DNA from: an uncultured bacterium
GTDB lineage: Bacteria > Bacillota > Clostridia > Oscillospirales > Oscillospiraceae
Direction: 5' to 3'
Assembly: GCA_947383145.1 (NCBI GenBank)
Contig: CANDCH010000001.1
Span: 1-64,000, forward strand
Length of the DNA stretch: 64,000 nucleotides
Shown: piece by piece, positions 16,406 to 25,468 of the stretch
How the letters are laid out: every line of letters starts with the position of its first letter
Numbering within the stretch: the stretch's first letter is position 1
Notes under the pieces: generated by a model
What the model saw: the letters and a program-made list of their open reading frames with translations, nothing else
Told to the model about the DNA's origin: nothing
Databases searched by the model: none
Program-made: the position numbers and the translations under genes

Positions 16406-16475
16406 GCCTCCGCCCCTTTCCGTTCTGTTTCCCTGAGTATACCACATTCCGCCACTTTTGAAAACCCGGAGTTGA

Positions 16476-17372
16476 ATGACAATGAGCGAACACACGCTGA
16501 AAAAGCTGGCCAAGCCCATGATCGTCCTGGCCACCGTGATCTGGGGGTCCACCTTCTTCATCCTGAAGGACACCCTGGACGACGTGGACCTGATGTTCCT
16601 GCTGGCCTTCCGCTTCACCCTGGCGGCGGCCATCCTGGCCCTGGCGTTCTGGAAGCGCTGGAAGGCCATGGACCTGGGCTACCTGTGGCGGGGCGGGGTG
16701 ATGGGCGTGCTGCTGGCCGCCGCCTACGCGGTGCAGAACTACGGCCTGATGGACACTACGCCGGGAAAAAACGCCTTTTTCACCGCCGTATACTGCGTCA
16801 TTGTCCCCTTCCTGTACTGGGCGGTGGACCGGCTGCGGCCCAGCCGGTGGAACGTGCTGGCCGCCCTGCTGTGCGTGGCGGGCATCGGTCTGGTGTCCTG
16901 GGACGGGGGGCTGTCCCTGTCCGGGGGCGATGTGCTCACCCTGTGCGGCGGGTTGCTCTACGCCTGCCACATCGCGGCGGTGTCCAAGTTCTCCCAGGGC
17001 CGGGACATCTTCCTCCTCACGGTGCTGCAATTCGCCGCCACCGCCCTGTGCTGCTGGGCGGGAACCCTGCTCTTCACCCACGGGCTTCCGGTAAACGGCC
17101 TGCCCCTGCGGGCCTGGTGGGTGCTGCTCTACCTGGCCGTCGCCGCCACCACCCTGGCCCTGCTGTTCCAGAACGTGGGGCAGAAGTACACCGACCCCTC
17201 CTCCGCCGCCCTGCTGCTGGCGCTGGAGGCCCCTTTCGGCGTGGCCTTTTCGGTGGTCTTCGGGGCGGAGAGCCCCACCCCTCTGATGTACCTGGGCTTC
17301 CTGCTCATCTTCCTGGCCATCGTGTGCTCGGAGACCCAGTTCAAGTTTTTACGCAAGCCCGTAAAAGCATAA
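16476..17372 (+). CDS. EamA/DMT-superfamily transporter
   Basis: 298 residues, ten hydrophobic helices in two EamA repeats. The first begins PMIVLATVIWGSTFFILKD; the second contains LPLRAWWVLLYLAVAATTLALLFQNVGQKYTDPSSAALLLALEAPFG in segments typical of PF00892, with the conserved Pro-Glu-Ala region near the end of helix nine. GGAG at 16468-16471 fits a start at 16482 (spacing 10) better than the ATG at 16476 (spacing 4); both give the same protein apart from two residues. Substrate of DMT exporters cannot be read from sequence; amino-acid or metabolite export is common. Confidence 0.88.
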   Translation: MTMSEHTLKKLAKPMIVLATVIWGSTFFILKDTLDDVDLMFLLAFRFTLAAAILALAFWKRWKAMDLGYLWRGGVMGVLLAAAYAVQNYGLMDTTPGKNAFFTAVYCVIVPFLYWAVDRLRPSRWNVLAALLCVAGIGLVSWDGGLSLSGGDVLTLCGGLLYACHIAAVSKFSQGRDIFLLTVLQFAATALCCWAGTLLFTHGLPVNGLPLRAWWVLLYLAVAATTLALLFQNVGQKYTDPSSAALLLALEAPFGVAFSVVFGAESPTPLMYLGFLLIFLAIVCSETQFKFLRKPVKA

Positions 17373-17377
17373 AGATA

Positions 17378-17402
17378 CAGGGGCGCAATATGTGCGCCCC
17401 TG
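17378..17402. repeat. REP-like palindrome, possible terminator
   Basis: CAGGGGCGCA / ATATG / TGCGCCCCTG just after the EamA gene stop. It shares the GGGGCGC-spacer-GCGCCCC core with palindromes at 37863, 40307 and 61095. No clean T-run follows. Confidence 0.6.
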
Positions 17403-17576
17403 CGTTTCGGCTCCTGTTGTCACGCTGCGCCTGTTCGCGGCGCGCGGCTTTCGTCGAAGCAAAGTCCGCTTGGCGACCTTTCCGCCTTTGGCGAAAACTG
17501 CGCTCGCTCCCTTGCTTCTCCTCTCCCCACAAAGCCAAAGTCGGCTTTGCGGGGGCCCCGTTAGGACTTCCGCCGC
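17403..17576. other. Noncoding, short-repeat-rich spacer
   Basis: The convergent gap holds small inverted repeats such as CAAAGCC...GGCTTTG near 17530-17550 and CGCCTTTGGCG-like elements, but no gene. Its texture resembles the leaders at 90-180 and the gap at 59760-59990, suggesting shared repetitive DNA. Confidence 0.4.
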
Positions 17577-18515
17577 TCACGACGGCTCCGCGCTTCTCTT
17601 TTCCAGCCAGGCCAGCACGTCGGCGTACACCTCGCCCCGGTTGATCTCGTTGAGCATCTCGTGCCGCCCGCCGGGGTAGAGCTTCATGGTCAGGTCGGCG
17701 GTGCCGTGGTCCTTGAAAAAGCCGTACACCCTCCTGACGCCCGCCCCGTTGGAGCCCACCGGGTCCCTGTCCCCGGAAAACAGGTAGACCGGGGTGGACG
17801 GGTCCATCTGGGCCAGGGCGCGCTCGCTGGAGATGTACTGGAGCCCCTCCATCATGTCGCGGAACATTCCGGCGGTGGGCTTGAAGGCGCACAGCGGGTC
17901 CTTGAGGTAGGCGTCCACCACCGCCTCGTCCCGGGAGATCCAGTCCGCGCCGGTGCGGTTGGGGGCAAACTGCCGGTTGTATGCCCCCAGGGACAGCCTA
18001 TCCACCAGGGGGCTCACCGTCTCCGGCCCCCGGGCGGCGCAGACGGCGGAGGCCACGGCCCGCCCCGCCGCCACCAGGGCGGGCTTCTCCTGCCCGGTGC
18101 CGGACAGAATGCAGCCGTCCACCGTGCCGGGGTAGGCGCACAGATAGGTCCGGGCCAGGAAGGACCCCATGGAGTGGCCAAGCAGGAAATAGGGGACGCC
18201 GGGGAACCGCTCCCCGCACAGCCTGCGCAGCTTCCGCACGTCGGAGGCCACCAGCGTCCAGCCGTTCTTTTTCCCGAAATAGCCGTACCTGCCGCCGTCC
18301 GCCGTTTTGCCGTGGCCCAGGTGGTCCCCGCCGCACACCGCGAAGCCGTGGTCCGCCAGATACCGGGCAAAGTGATCGTACCGCCCGATATGCTCCGCCA
18401 CCCCGTGGACAATCTGGACCACCGCCCGGGGCTCTCCCTGTGGCGTCCAAAGTCCGGCGTGGCATTGATGGATTCCGTCCTGGGAGGGAAAGGTAAATTC
18501 CGCGAAATCTGTCAT
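17577..18515 (-). CDS. Alpha/beta hydrolase, lysophospholipase/monoglyceride-lipase-like
   Basis: 312 residues, Hydrolase_4 (PF12146) type. Early oxyanion segment PRAVVQIVHGVAEHIGRYDHFARYLAD; nucleophile elbow YFLLGHSMGSFLAR with Ser near residue 115; acid residue in VYLFSGDRDPVG; catalytic His in KLYPGGRHEMLNEI near the C terminus. No signal peptide, so cytosolic or membrane-peripheral. The family hydrolyses acyl esters of lysophospholipids or monoglycerides; actual substrate unknown. The ATG at 18515 has only a weak upstream site. Its 5' end faces the S41 protease gene. Confidence 0.88.
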   Translation of the reverse strand: MTDFAEFTFPSQDGIHQCHAGLWTPQGEPRAVVQIVHGVAEHIGRYDHFARYLADHGFAVCGGDHLGHGKTADGGRYGYFGKKNGWTLVASDVRKLRRLCGERFPGVPYFLLGHSMGSFLARTYLCAYPGTVDGCILSGTGQEKPALVAAGRAVASAVCAARGPETVSPLVDRLSLGAYNRQFAPNRTGADWISRDEAVVDAYLKDPLCAFKPTAGMFRDMMEGLQYISSERALAQMDPSTPVYLFSGDRDPVGSNGAGVRRVYGFFKDHGTADLTMKLYPGGRHEMLNEINRGEVYADVLAWLEKRSAEPS

Positions 18516-18661
18516 AAAATGTTCACCCTATTTCTGTCATTGTGTGATATAATACCAGCATACGCTGCGGCCGGCCCGCGGCGATGGTATCAACAGTTTA
18601 ATATGCCCCGTCTCGTTTGTCAATTGACGAAAGCCCCGGGACGCACAAAAGGAGTGCCGCT

Positions 18662-20557
18662 ATGAAAAAATACCTGTCCCGGCTGACCGCCGCCCTGCTG
18701 GCGCTGGTTCTGCTGACTGCCCCCGCCTCCGCCCTCACGGTGGAGCAGGCTCTGGAGCTGCTGGAGGAGACCTATTACTACGACATACCGGAGGAGGCCT
18801 ACGGCGCCGCCAGCCTGGACGAGCTGATTCAGCTTTTGGGCGACCCCTACACCGAGTACATGACCGCGGAGCAGTACCAGGAGTTTCTGGACCTGGTGGA
18901 GAGCACCGTGGACCTGGTGGGCATCGGCGTGTCCGTCCGCTTCACCGGCGAGGGCATCCTGGTGGACGGCGTGGTGGAGGGCGGCTCCGCCCAGAGCGCC
19001 GCCCTCCAGCCCGGAGACCTGATTGTGGCCATTGACGGCGCCTCCTGCGTCCCCGCCGGGGAGGAGCACCGGGACCTCCTGCTGGGGGAGGAGGGCACCC
19101 TGGTGACCATTTCCGTCCTGCGGGGCGGAACCACCCAGGACTACACCCTGGCCCGCAGGGCCATTCACATCCCAAACACCCAGATTTCCCTGCTGGAGGG
19201 GGGCGTGGGCTATGTGGACTGCGACAGCTTCGGCACCGACACCGGCGCGCTGTTCACCCAGGGCCTCCAGGAGTACGACAGCCAGGTGAACTATTGGATT
19301 GTGGACCTGCGGGGCAACTCCGGCGGCTACACCGCCTCCGCCCTGGATATGCTGGGCGCGCTGGACGGCCCCGGCTGCTACCTCTACTTTGAGGACCACC
19401 AGGGGGGCGTGTATCCCAACCTCACAAATGTGGAGCCCGCCACCGACAAGCCGGTGATCGTCCTCACCGACGGCGGCAGCGCCAGCGCCTCCGAGCTGCT
19501 GGCCGCCGGCGTCCGGGACACGGGCCGGGGGCTGATCGTGGGGGACCGCACCTACGGCAAGGGAGTGGCCCAGGTCATGCTGGACCAGGAGACCGACCCC
19601 GGCTATTTCAACGGCGACAGCATGAAGATCACCATCTACCGCTTCTACTCCGCCGGGGGCACCACCACCGACCTGGTGGGCGTCATCCCCACCCTTCTGG
19701 TGGACGGCCGGTACGCCTCCGGCGTGGCCGCCGCCCTCACCGGCGGCAGCGAGGAAGCCTCCACCCTGTGTCTGGTCACCGGCGGGCACGCCTACTACGT
19801 GGACCCGGAGGCGGACCCGGAGGTGCTGTCCGCCCTGCTGGAGGCCGTGCCTCCCCTGGTGCTGGTGTTCTGCCGCTGGGACGCCGGCGGCACCTTCCAG
19901 CAGCGCACCCCCGCCCAGGCGGCGGAGCTGCTTGGCCTGGAGCTGGAGGACCGGTGGTTCGGCGACGTGGCGGACAGCCCCTATGCCGGCGCCATCAACG
20001 CCATGGGCTCCTATTTCCTGCTCAACGGCACCGCCCCCGGCGTGTTCAGCCCGGAGGCGCAGCTCACCCGCGCCCAGCTGTGCGTCATGCTGGCCCGGGT
20101 GCTCAACGTGGGCTATGACGGACCCAGCCAGTTCAGCGACGTGGCCCAGGACGCCTGGTACGCCCGGGCGGTGAACGCCATGGCGGCGCTGGGCCTGGTG
20201 GACGGCGTGGGCGATGGCAAATTTGACCCGGAGGGCCTCCTCACCCAACAGCAATTTCTCACCATCCTGGGCAGAACCGCCCGGTATCTCAACGTGGCCC
20301 TGGACGCCTACGGCGACGCCGTGGACAGCCTGGAGGGCGACCTGCCCCTGAGCGCGGCGGCGGTGCTTGCCCCCTATGACGACTGGGCCAAAACCAGCAT
20401 GGCCGTCCTCATCTGGGGGGTGGAGAGCGGACTGGACGGCCGGGGAGACCTGTTGTTCGCCCCCCTGGACCAGCTGACCCCCTCCGCGCCCATCCTCCGG
20501 GAGGAGGCCGCCGCCGGACTGTACGAGGTGCTGTACGGCCTGGGCATTCTCCCCTGA
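18662..20557 (+). CDS. Secreted S41-family C-terminal processing protease with SLH domains
   Basis: 631 residues. ATG at 18662 has AAAAGGAGTG upstream. Signal peptide (MKKYLSRLTAALLALVLLTAPASA); N-terminal helical segment; PDZ domain around residues 85-160 (GIGVSVRFTGEGILVDGVVEGG, then LQPGDLIVAIDG); S41 protease domain with catalytic Ser in DGGSASASELLAAG and Lys in GDRTYGKGVAQ. The C-terminal third has two clear SLH repeats (FGDVADSPYAGAINAM... and FSDVAQDAWYARAVNAM...) and a weaker third, which should bind secondary wall polymer and hold the protease at the cell surface. CtpB-like proteases act in signalling or protein quality control outside the membrane. Fusion of S41 with SLH is uncommon. 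Confidence 0.93.
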   Translation: MKKYLSRLTAALLALVLLTAPASALTVEQALELLEETYYYDIPEEAYGAASLDELIQLLGDPYTEYMTAEQYQEFLDLVESTVDLVGIGVSVRFTGEGILVDGVVEGGSAQSAALQPGDLIVAIDGASCVPAGEEHRDLLLGEEGTLVTISVLRGGTTQDYTLARRAIHIPNTQISLLEGGVGYVDCDSFGTDTGALFTQGLQEYDSQVNYWIVDLRGNSGGYTASALDMLGALDGPGCYLYFEDHQGGVYPNLTNVEPATDKPVIVLTDGGSASASELLAAGVRDTGRGLIVGDRTYGKGVAQVMLDQETDPGYFNGDSMKITIYRFYSAGGTTTDLVGVIPTLLVDGRYASGVAAALTGGSEEASTLCLVTGGHAYYVDPEADPEVLSALLEAVPPLVLVFCRWDAGGTFQQRTPAQAAELLGLELEDRWFGDVADSPYAGAINAMGSYFLLNGTAPGVFSPEAQLTRAQLCVMLARVLNVGYDGPSQFSDVAQDAWYARAVNAMAALGLVDGVGDGKFDPEGLLTQQQFLTILGRTARYLNVALDAYGDAVDSLEGDLPLSAAAVLAPYDDWAKTSMAVLIWGVESGLDGRGDLLFAPLDQLTPSAPILREEAAAGLYEVLYGLGILP

Positions 20558-20567
20558 ACTGCCGTTG

Positions 20568-20598
20568 GACAGCCAAGGCCCGCCCGGTCTTGGCTGTC
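20568..20598 (+). terminator. Probable terminator after the S41 protease gene
   Basis: GACAGCCAAG / 11-base loop / CTTGGCTGTC, followed by TCGCTATC rather than a T-run. Moderate termination or an RNA-processing hairpin. Confidence 0.5.
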
Positions 20599-20627
20599 TC
20601 GCTATCATCCCAAAAGGAGGTCCGCCT

Positions 20628-21212
20628 ATGAACACCCTGCTCCATATCTGCTGCGCCCCCTGCTCCGTGGCCTGCGTCAGGATGCTGCGGGAGGAGGGGG
20701 TGGAGCCCGCCGGCTTCTGGTATAACCCCAACATCCACCCCTTCCTGGAGTACAAGGCCCGCCGGGACACCCTGCGGCAGTACGCCCGGGACATCGGCCT
20801 GGACCTTCGGGAGGAGGACTTTTACGGCCTGCGGCAGTTCACCGCCGCCGTGGCCCAGGACTGCAATCACCGCTGCGGGTACTGCTATTCCTGCCGGATG
20901 GAGCGCACCGCGCAATACGCCGCCCAGCACGGGTTTCAGCGCTTTTCCACCACCCTGCTGGTGTCCCCCTATCAGAACCGGGAGCTGATCTGCGCCGTCG
21001 GGGCCGGGATGGGGGAGAAGTACGGGGTGGAGTTCGTCCCCTGGGACTTCCGCCCCCGGTTCCGAGAGGGCCAGGAGGAGGCCCGGGCCCTGGGGCTCTA
21101 TCTGCAAAAATACTGCGGCTGCGTGTACAGCGAGGAGGAGCGCTTTTCCAACCGGCGGAAAAAAGAGCTCCACAAGCTGCGCAAAGCGGAGGGGAGCCGG
21201 GAACAATGCTGA
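20628..21212 (+). CDS. queH: Epoxyqueuosine reductase QueH
   Basis: 194 residues, last step of queuosine synthesis in tRNA: reduces epoxyqueuosine to queuosine in organisms without QueG. Start ATG at 20628 has AAAAGGAGGTC upstream. DUF208 hallmarks: N-terminal LLHICCAPCSVAC, FWYNPNIHPFLEYKAR, central CNHRCGYCYSCRMERTA, STTLLVSPYQN and C-terminal KYCGCVYSEEERF; the Cys cluster holds a 4Fe-4S centre plus a second metal. The stop overlaps the ATG of the next gene, so the two are translationally coupled, both acting on RNA. Confidence 0.94.
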   Translation: MNTLLHICCAPCSVACVRMLREEGVEPAGFWYNPNIHPFLEYKARRDTLRQYARDIGLDLREEDFYGLRQFTAAVAQDCNHRCGYCYSCRMERTAQYAAQHGFQRFSTTLLVSPYQNRELICAVGAGMGEKYGVEFVPWDFRPRFREGQEEARALGLYLQKYCGCVYSEEERFSNRRKKELHKLRKAEGSREQC

Positions 21213-22549
21213 GAGAGGGAGCGGTATACTCCGCCGCCGTCGAGGGCTATGCCAGCGGCGGCGAGGGGGTGGCCCGGATCGAGGGCATGGCGGTGTTTGT
21301 CAAGGGCGCCCTGCGGGGGGAGCGGGTCCGGGTTCGGATCGAGCACGTGGGCCACAGCGCCGCCTGGGGGCGGGTGGAAAAGCGTCTGGAGTCCTCCCCC
21401 GCCCGGGTGGAGCCGGACTGTCCCTATTACGGCGTCTGCGGCGGCTGCCAGTTCCGCCACATGACCTATGCCGAAGAGCTGGAGGCCAAACGGCAGAGGG
21501 TGGAGGACGCCCTGCGCCGCATCGGCGGGGCGGACCTGGCCGTTTCTGTGATACACGGGGCGGAAAATACCCTTCGTTATCGGAATAAGGTGCAGTTCCC
21601 CGTGGCGGAGGGGGCCATCGGCTACTACCGGGAGCGCACTCACCAGGTGGTGGACATCGCCGACTGCCTGCTCCAGCCGGAGGCGGACACCGCCTGCCGC
21701 GCCGCCTTCCGGGACTGGATGGAGCGGTTTGGCGTCCCCGCCTACGACGAGCGGACGGGCCGGGGACTGATCCGGCACCTGTTCCTGCGCACCAACCGCC
21801 GGGGAGAGGTCCTGTGCTGCGTGGCGGCCAACGGGAGGTCTCTCCCCCACGGGGAAGAGCTGACGGACGCCCTGCGCGCCGCCGTTCCAACCCTGTCAGG
21901 GGTGGTGCTGTCGGTGAACACCCGAAAGACCAATGTGATTCTGGGGGACGAATTCCGCACCCTGTGGGGCCGGGACTGGCTGGAGGAGGACCTGTGCGGC
22001 CACAGCTTCCGGCTGTCGGCGCCCTCCTTCTTCCAGGTGAACCGGGCCCAGACGGAGGTGCTCTACGGCAGGGCGCTGGAGTTCGCGGGCCTCACGGGGA
22101 TGGAGACGGTGGTGGAGCTGTACTGCGGCATCGGGACCATCTCCCTCACCCTGGCGGAGCGGGCGGGGCGGGTCGTCGGGGTGGAGGCGGTGCCCCAGGC
22201 GGTGGCCGACGCCCAGGAAAACGCCCGCCGGAACGCGCTGGAGCACAAGGTCCGCTTCCACTGCGGCGACGCGGGGGATCTGGCGGCCCGCCTGGAGCGG
22301 GAGGGAATCCGGCCGGATGTGGTGGTGGTGGACCCGCCCCGGAAGGGGCTGGCCCCCGAGGTGGTGGACGCCATCGCCCGGATGGGACCGGACCGGGTGG
22401 CGTATGTGTCCTGCGACCCCGCGACCCTGGCCCGGGACATCAAGCGGTTCGCCCCCCTGGGCTACGCCCCGGTCCGGGCGGAGGCGGTGGACCTGTTCCC
22501 CCGTACCGCCCATGTGGAGACGGTATGCCTTTTATCCAAACAGAAATAA
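21206..22549 (+). CDS. rlmD: 23S rRNA (uracil-5-)-methyltransferase, RlmD/RlmCD family
   Basis: 447 residues. TRAM domain at residues 1-60 (YSAAVEGYASGGEGVARIEGMAVFV); iron-sulphur Cys set CPYYGVCGGCQFRHMT near residue 73; SAM-binding motif VVELYCGIGTISLTLAERAGRVVGVE; PPRKGL motif; catalytic VSCDPATLARDIKRF near residue 400. The family makes m5U in 23S rRNA using S-adenosylmethionine. Gram-positive members may modify two sites (RlmCD), so the exact target is not certain. It begins within the 3' end of queH. Confidence 0.93.
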   Translation: MLREGAVYSAAVEGYASGGEGVARIEGMAVFVKGALRGERVRVRIEHVGHSAAWGRVEKRLESSPARVEPDCPYYGVCGGCQFRHMTYAEELEAKRQRVEDALRRIGGADLAVSVIHGAENTLRYRNKVQFPVAEGAIGYYRERTHQVVDIADCLLQPEADTACRAAFRDWMERFGVPAYDERTGRGLIRHLFLRTNRRGEVLCCVAANGRSLPHGEELTDALRAAVPTLSGVVLSVNTRKTNVILGDEFRTLWGRDWLEEDLCGHSFRLSAPSFFQVNRAQTEVLYGRALEFAGLTGMETVVELYCGIGTISLTLAERAGRVVGVEAVPQAVADAQENARRNALEHKVRFHCGDAGDLAARLEREGIRPDVVVVDPPRKGLAPEVVDAIARMGPDRVAYVSCDPATLARDIKRFAPLGYAPVRAEAVDLFPRTAHVETVCLLSKQK

Positions 22550-22578
22550 GCCCCGGATAAGCAAAAAGGAGGCAGACG

Positions 22579-22953
22579 ATGAAAAAGAAAGACTACAAAG
22601 CGCGGCTCTACGAGGTCTTTGACACGGATGTGGAGGACATGGGCTATTTGGACAGGATGGCCTTGATCCAGAACTGCCTGCTGGAGTATCAGAAGGACAG
22701 CGAGGACAAGCGGGATACCTCGAATAAAAGGAAGCCGTGGACCGACGACGAGCTGAAAATCATTTTGTCCGACGCGCCGTCCGTGCAAAACTGCATGAAA
22801 TACGCCGTGCTTTTCAAACGCGGATACGGAAGCATTGAGCAGATATACCGCTGGTCCACCACACAAAATCAGGAATTGTCTCCGCGGCGCAGGGAGGATA
22901 AATTTATCCAGCAAATCAAACGCGTCGCAAAGGAGCTGGGCCTGCGGGGATAG
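22579..22953 (+). CDS. Small hypothetical protein with SANT/Myb-like tryptophan motif
   Basis: 124 residues, not recognised. AAAAGGAGG precedes the ATG at 22579, 29 bases after rlmD. Basic, helical, no membrane segment. KPWTDDELKIILSDAPSVQN followed by YGSIEQIYRWS is reminiscent of Myb/SANT-like helix-turn-helix segments found in phage and restriction-associated proteins, so nucleic-acid binding is possible. Base composition is clearly less GC-rich than rlmD, suggesting a later addition at the end of the operon. A strong terminator follows. Confidence 0.65.
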   Translation: MKKKDYKARLYEVFDTDVEDMGYLDRMALIQNCLLEYQKDSEDKRDTSNKRKPWTDDELKIILSDAPSVQNCMKYAVLFKRGYGSIEQIYRWSTTQNQELSPRRREDKFIQQIKRVAKELGLRG

Positions 22954-22973
22954 CGGCTCCGCCCCCAAAAACC

Positions 22974-23010
22974 AAGCGGCCCCGGACCTCTCAGGTCCGG
23001 GGCCGCTTTT
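22974..23010. terminator. Bidirectional intrinsic terminator
   Basis: 16-bp arms AAGCGGCCCCGGACCT and complement around CTC, with TTTT on the plus side and AACC on the other. It separates the queH-rlmD operon from the convergent ABC operon. Confidence 0.92.
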
Positions 23011-23013
23011 CCG

Positions 23014-23739
23014 CTAATCCAGCGCCAGCGACGCCGCAAGCAGCTTTTTCGTATAGGGGTGCCGGGGGTGGTCGTAGATTTGGTCCACGTCTCCCTCCTC
23101 CACAATCCCGCCCTCCGTCATCACCGCCACCCGTGTGCACAGCTGATACACCACCGCCAGATCGTGGGAGATGAACAGATAGGACAGCCCCAGCTTTTCC
23201 CGGAGGCCGGCCAGCAGGCGGAGAATCTGGGCCTGGAGCGTCACGTCCAGGGCGGACACCGGCTCGTCCAGCACAATGAGCCTGCCGCCCTGGATCAGCG
23301 CGGCGGCGATGGCCACCCGCTGCCGCTGTCCGCCGGACAGCTGGGCGGGCTTACGGGCCAGATGCTCCTCCTCCAGCCCCACCAGCGGGAGAAAATCCAG
23401 CACCCTCCGGCGGCGCTCCGCCCGGTCCCTCACGCCGGAGGCCCGGAGGGGCTCCTCCAGAATCCAGCCCACCGTCTTCACCGGGTTCAGCGACCCGTAG
23501 GGGTCCTGAAACACCATCTGGGGCCGGGGACTGCGCACCTCCAGCGTGCCGGTGATATCCGTCACCATCCCCAGCACGCACTTGGCCAGGGTGGATTTGC
23601 CCGACCCGGACTCCCCCACGACGCCCAGCGCCTCGCCGGGGGCCAGCTCCAGGGACACGTCCCGCAGCACCTGCTTCCGATTCCTGCCCCGGCCATACCA
23701 GCTGTTGAGATGGGAAATGCGCACCATGGGCTCAGCCAT
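23014..23739 (-). CDS. Oligopeptide/nickel-type ABC transporter ATPase 2 (DppF/OppF-like)
   Basis: 241 residues. Walker [15 protein letters not shown]-loop [14 protein letters not shown], signature [15 protein letters not shown], Walker [13 protein letters not shown], and switch His in [12 protein letters not shown]. Powers import with the partner ATPase. The last gene of a five-gene operon; it starts 8 bases inside the preceding ATPase gene. At 241 residues it is shorter than typical DppF because the usual C-terminal oligopeptide_HPY extension is mostly missing (ends [13 protein letters not shown]). Confidence 0.93.
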   Translation of the reverse strand: MAEPMVRISHLNSWYGRGRNRKQVLRDVSLELAPGEALGVVGESGSGKSTLAKCVLGMVTDITGTLEVRSPRPQMVFQDPYGSLNPVKTVGWILEEPLRASGVRDRAERRRRVLDFLPLVGLEEEHLARKPAQLSGGQRQRVAIAAALIQGGRLIVLDEPVSALDVTLQAQILRLLAGLREKLGLSYLFISHDLAVVYQLCTRVAVMTEGGIVEEGDVDQIYDHPRHPYTKKLLAASLALD

Positions 23740-24541
23740 CCTCCCGGCCTCCTCTCAGCTTCTTCCGCGACGGGCGGGAGGAGATCAGCAGCTTGGTGTA
23801 GTCCTCCCGGGGATGATAAAACACGCTGTCCACCGGGCCGGACTCCACAATCTTCCCCTGCCGCATCACCACCACCCGGCCGCACAGGGCCCGCACCACC
23901 CCCAGGTCGTGGGAGATGAACAAAATGGCCACGCCCTCCCGGCGGTTGATGTCCTTCAGCGTCTCCAGAATCTGGGCCTGGATGGTCACATCCAGCGCCG
24001 TGGTGGGCTCGTCCGCGATGAGCAGCCGGGGCCGCAGCACCAGCGCCGAGGCGATCATGGCCCGCTGGCGCATTCCGCCGGACAGCTGGTGGGGCCACTG
24101 GCGGTATACCGCCTCCGGCTCGGGCAGGCCCGCAAGGGCCATGGCCTCCAGGGCGCGGGCCTTCCGTTCCCCCCGGGAGAGCCTCTCGTGGATGCGCAGG
24201 GACTCCTCCACCTGCGCCCCCACCCGCATGGTGGGGTTCAGACTGGTCATGGGCTCCTGGAAGATGATGGACAGGTCCCGGCCCTGGTACCGCCGCAGCT
24301 CCTCCCGGGACAGGGAGAGCAGGTCGGTTCCCTCAAAGACCGCGCTTCCGCTCACCTCCACCTCCGAGCGCCGGATGAGCCCCATGAGGGCGTGGGCGGT
24401 CATGGATTTGCCCGACCCGGATTCCCCCACAATGCCCACAATCTCCCCCCGGTCCATTTGCAGGGAGAACCTGTCCACGGCGGCGAAGGGGGCCCCCCGG
24501 TCGGTGAACACCACGGAAAGGTCCCGAATATCCAGCATCAT
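23732..24541 (-). CDS. Oligopeptide/nickel-type ABC transporter ATPase 1 (DppD/OppD-like)
   Basis: 269 residues. Start at 24541 chosen because ATGA overlaps the permease stop, the usual coupling in these operons. Walker [19 protein letters not shown]-loop [16 protein letters not shown], signature [15 protein letters not shown], Walker [13 protein letters not shown], switch His [11 protein letters not shown]. Forms the heterodimeric motor with the next gene product. As in its partner, the C-terminal HPY segment is short ([19 protein letters not shown]). Confidence 0.93.
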   Translation of the reverse strand: MMLDIRDLSVVFTDRGAPFAAVDRFSLQMDRGEIVGIVGESGSGKSMTAHALMGLIRRSEVEVSGSAVFEGTDLLSLSREELRRYQGRDLSIIFQEPMTSLNPTMRVGAQVEESLRIHERLSRGERKARALEAMALAGLPEPEAVYRQWPHQLSGGMRQRAMIASALVLRPRLLIADEPTTALDVTIQAQILETLKDINRREGVAILFISHDLGVVRALCGRVVVMRQGKIVESGPVDSVFYHPREDYTKLLISSRPSRKKLRGGREDG

Positions 24542-25344
24542 TCCGCCGCCCCCATTCTCTCCCGGATTCCCTCGCCCACCAGGCCCACGCCCAAAATCAG
24601 CAGGACCACCGCCGCCGCCGGAAACACGGTGCACCAGGGCAGGGTGAACAGCGTCCCCTGGGCGTCCTTGAGCATATAGCCCAGGCTGGGCTCCGTTGGC
24701 CGCACGCCGATGCCCAGATAGCTCATGGAGGCCTCCGCCAGCACCGCGTTGTTGAAGCCGATGGTCAGCCCGGACAGCAGGGTGGGCCAGGTGTTGGGCA
24801 GAATATGGACAAAGATGATCCGCATATCCCGGACGCCCATGAGGCGGGCGGACTTCACAAAATCCCGGTCCCGGTATTTGAGGAACTCCCCCCGGACCAG
24901 CCGGGCAAAGCTGGGGATGAACAGCACCCCCAGGGCCCCGATGACGTTATATTTCCCCGGGCCGGTGATGGCCAGCACCACCAGGGCCAGCAGCACGCTG
25001 GGGAAGGCGGCGGCGGCGTCGCACAGGCGCATGATGAGGGCGTCGGCGGGGCCGCCATAGTAGCCGCACAGCGCCCCCACCGCCAGCCCGCACGCCGCCC
25101 CCACCGCCAGCACCGCCAGGGCGATGGTCAGGGTGGAGCCCGCCCCCTCCAGGGTGCGGGAGAGCACGTCCCGCCCATAGGCGTCGCAGCCAAACAGGTG
25201 GGCGGCGGAGGGCGGGGCGTTCCGGGCCGCCGCGTCCATGGCGGAGGGGACGCAGGGCGTCCAGAACAGCCCCAAGGCGGTGAAGGCCAGCATACACGCG
25301 GTCAGAACCGTGCCGATGGTCAGATACCAGTTCTTTCGTTTCAT
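24538..25344 (-). CDS. ABC transporter permease (DppC/OppC-like)
   Basis: 268 residues from ATG at 25344; a GTG at 25359 is possible but less well placed. Five or six membrane helices. The family signature and EAA-loop are seen in LMGVRDMRIIFVHILPNTWPTLLSG; CDAYGRDVLSRTLEGAGSTL is typical of DppC N-terminal regions. Pairs with the DppB-like permease to form the channel. A 125-base gap with a hairpin separates it from that gene, unlike the tight spacing of the rest of the operon. Confidence 0.92.
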   Translation of the reverse strand: MKRKNWYLTIGTVLTACMLAFTALGLFWTPCVPSAMDAAARNAPPSAAHLFGCDAYGRDVLSRTLEGAGSTLTIALAVLAVGAACGLAVGALCGYYGGPADALIMRLCDAAAAFPSVLLALVVLAITGPGKYNVIGALGVLFIPSFARLVRGEFLKYRDRDFVKSARLMGVRDMRIIFVHILPNTWPTLLSGLTIGFNNAVLAEASMSYLGIGVRPTEPSLGYMLKDAQGTLFTLPWCTVFPAAAVVLLILGVGLVGEGIRERMGAAE

Positions 25345-25439
25345 GGTTTTCCCACTCACTTCAAATATTGAGCCGTTTCGTGGCCGGGCAGTAACTTGAA
25401 TAACCTGCCCGCTGTGGTAACGAATTAAGGTTCTTCTTG

Positions 25440-25468
25440 CCTGCTTTTTCTTGGCAAGAAAAAGCAGG
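25440..25468. repeat. Perfect intra-operon hairpin
   Basis: CCTGCTTTTTCTTG and its exact complement separated by one base, directly against the stop codon of the DppB-like gene. It has internal A/T runs but no trailing T-run, so it may protect the 3' end of the upstream mRNA or reduce expression of downstream genes rather than terminate fully. Confidence 0.65.

Noticed and set aside
17403-17576. tRNA or small RNA in the convergent gap after the EamA gene
   Set aside because: No cloverleaf, CCA end or promoter could be found; only short GC hairpins.
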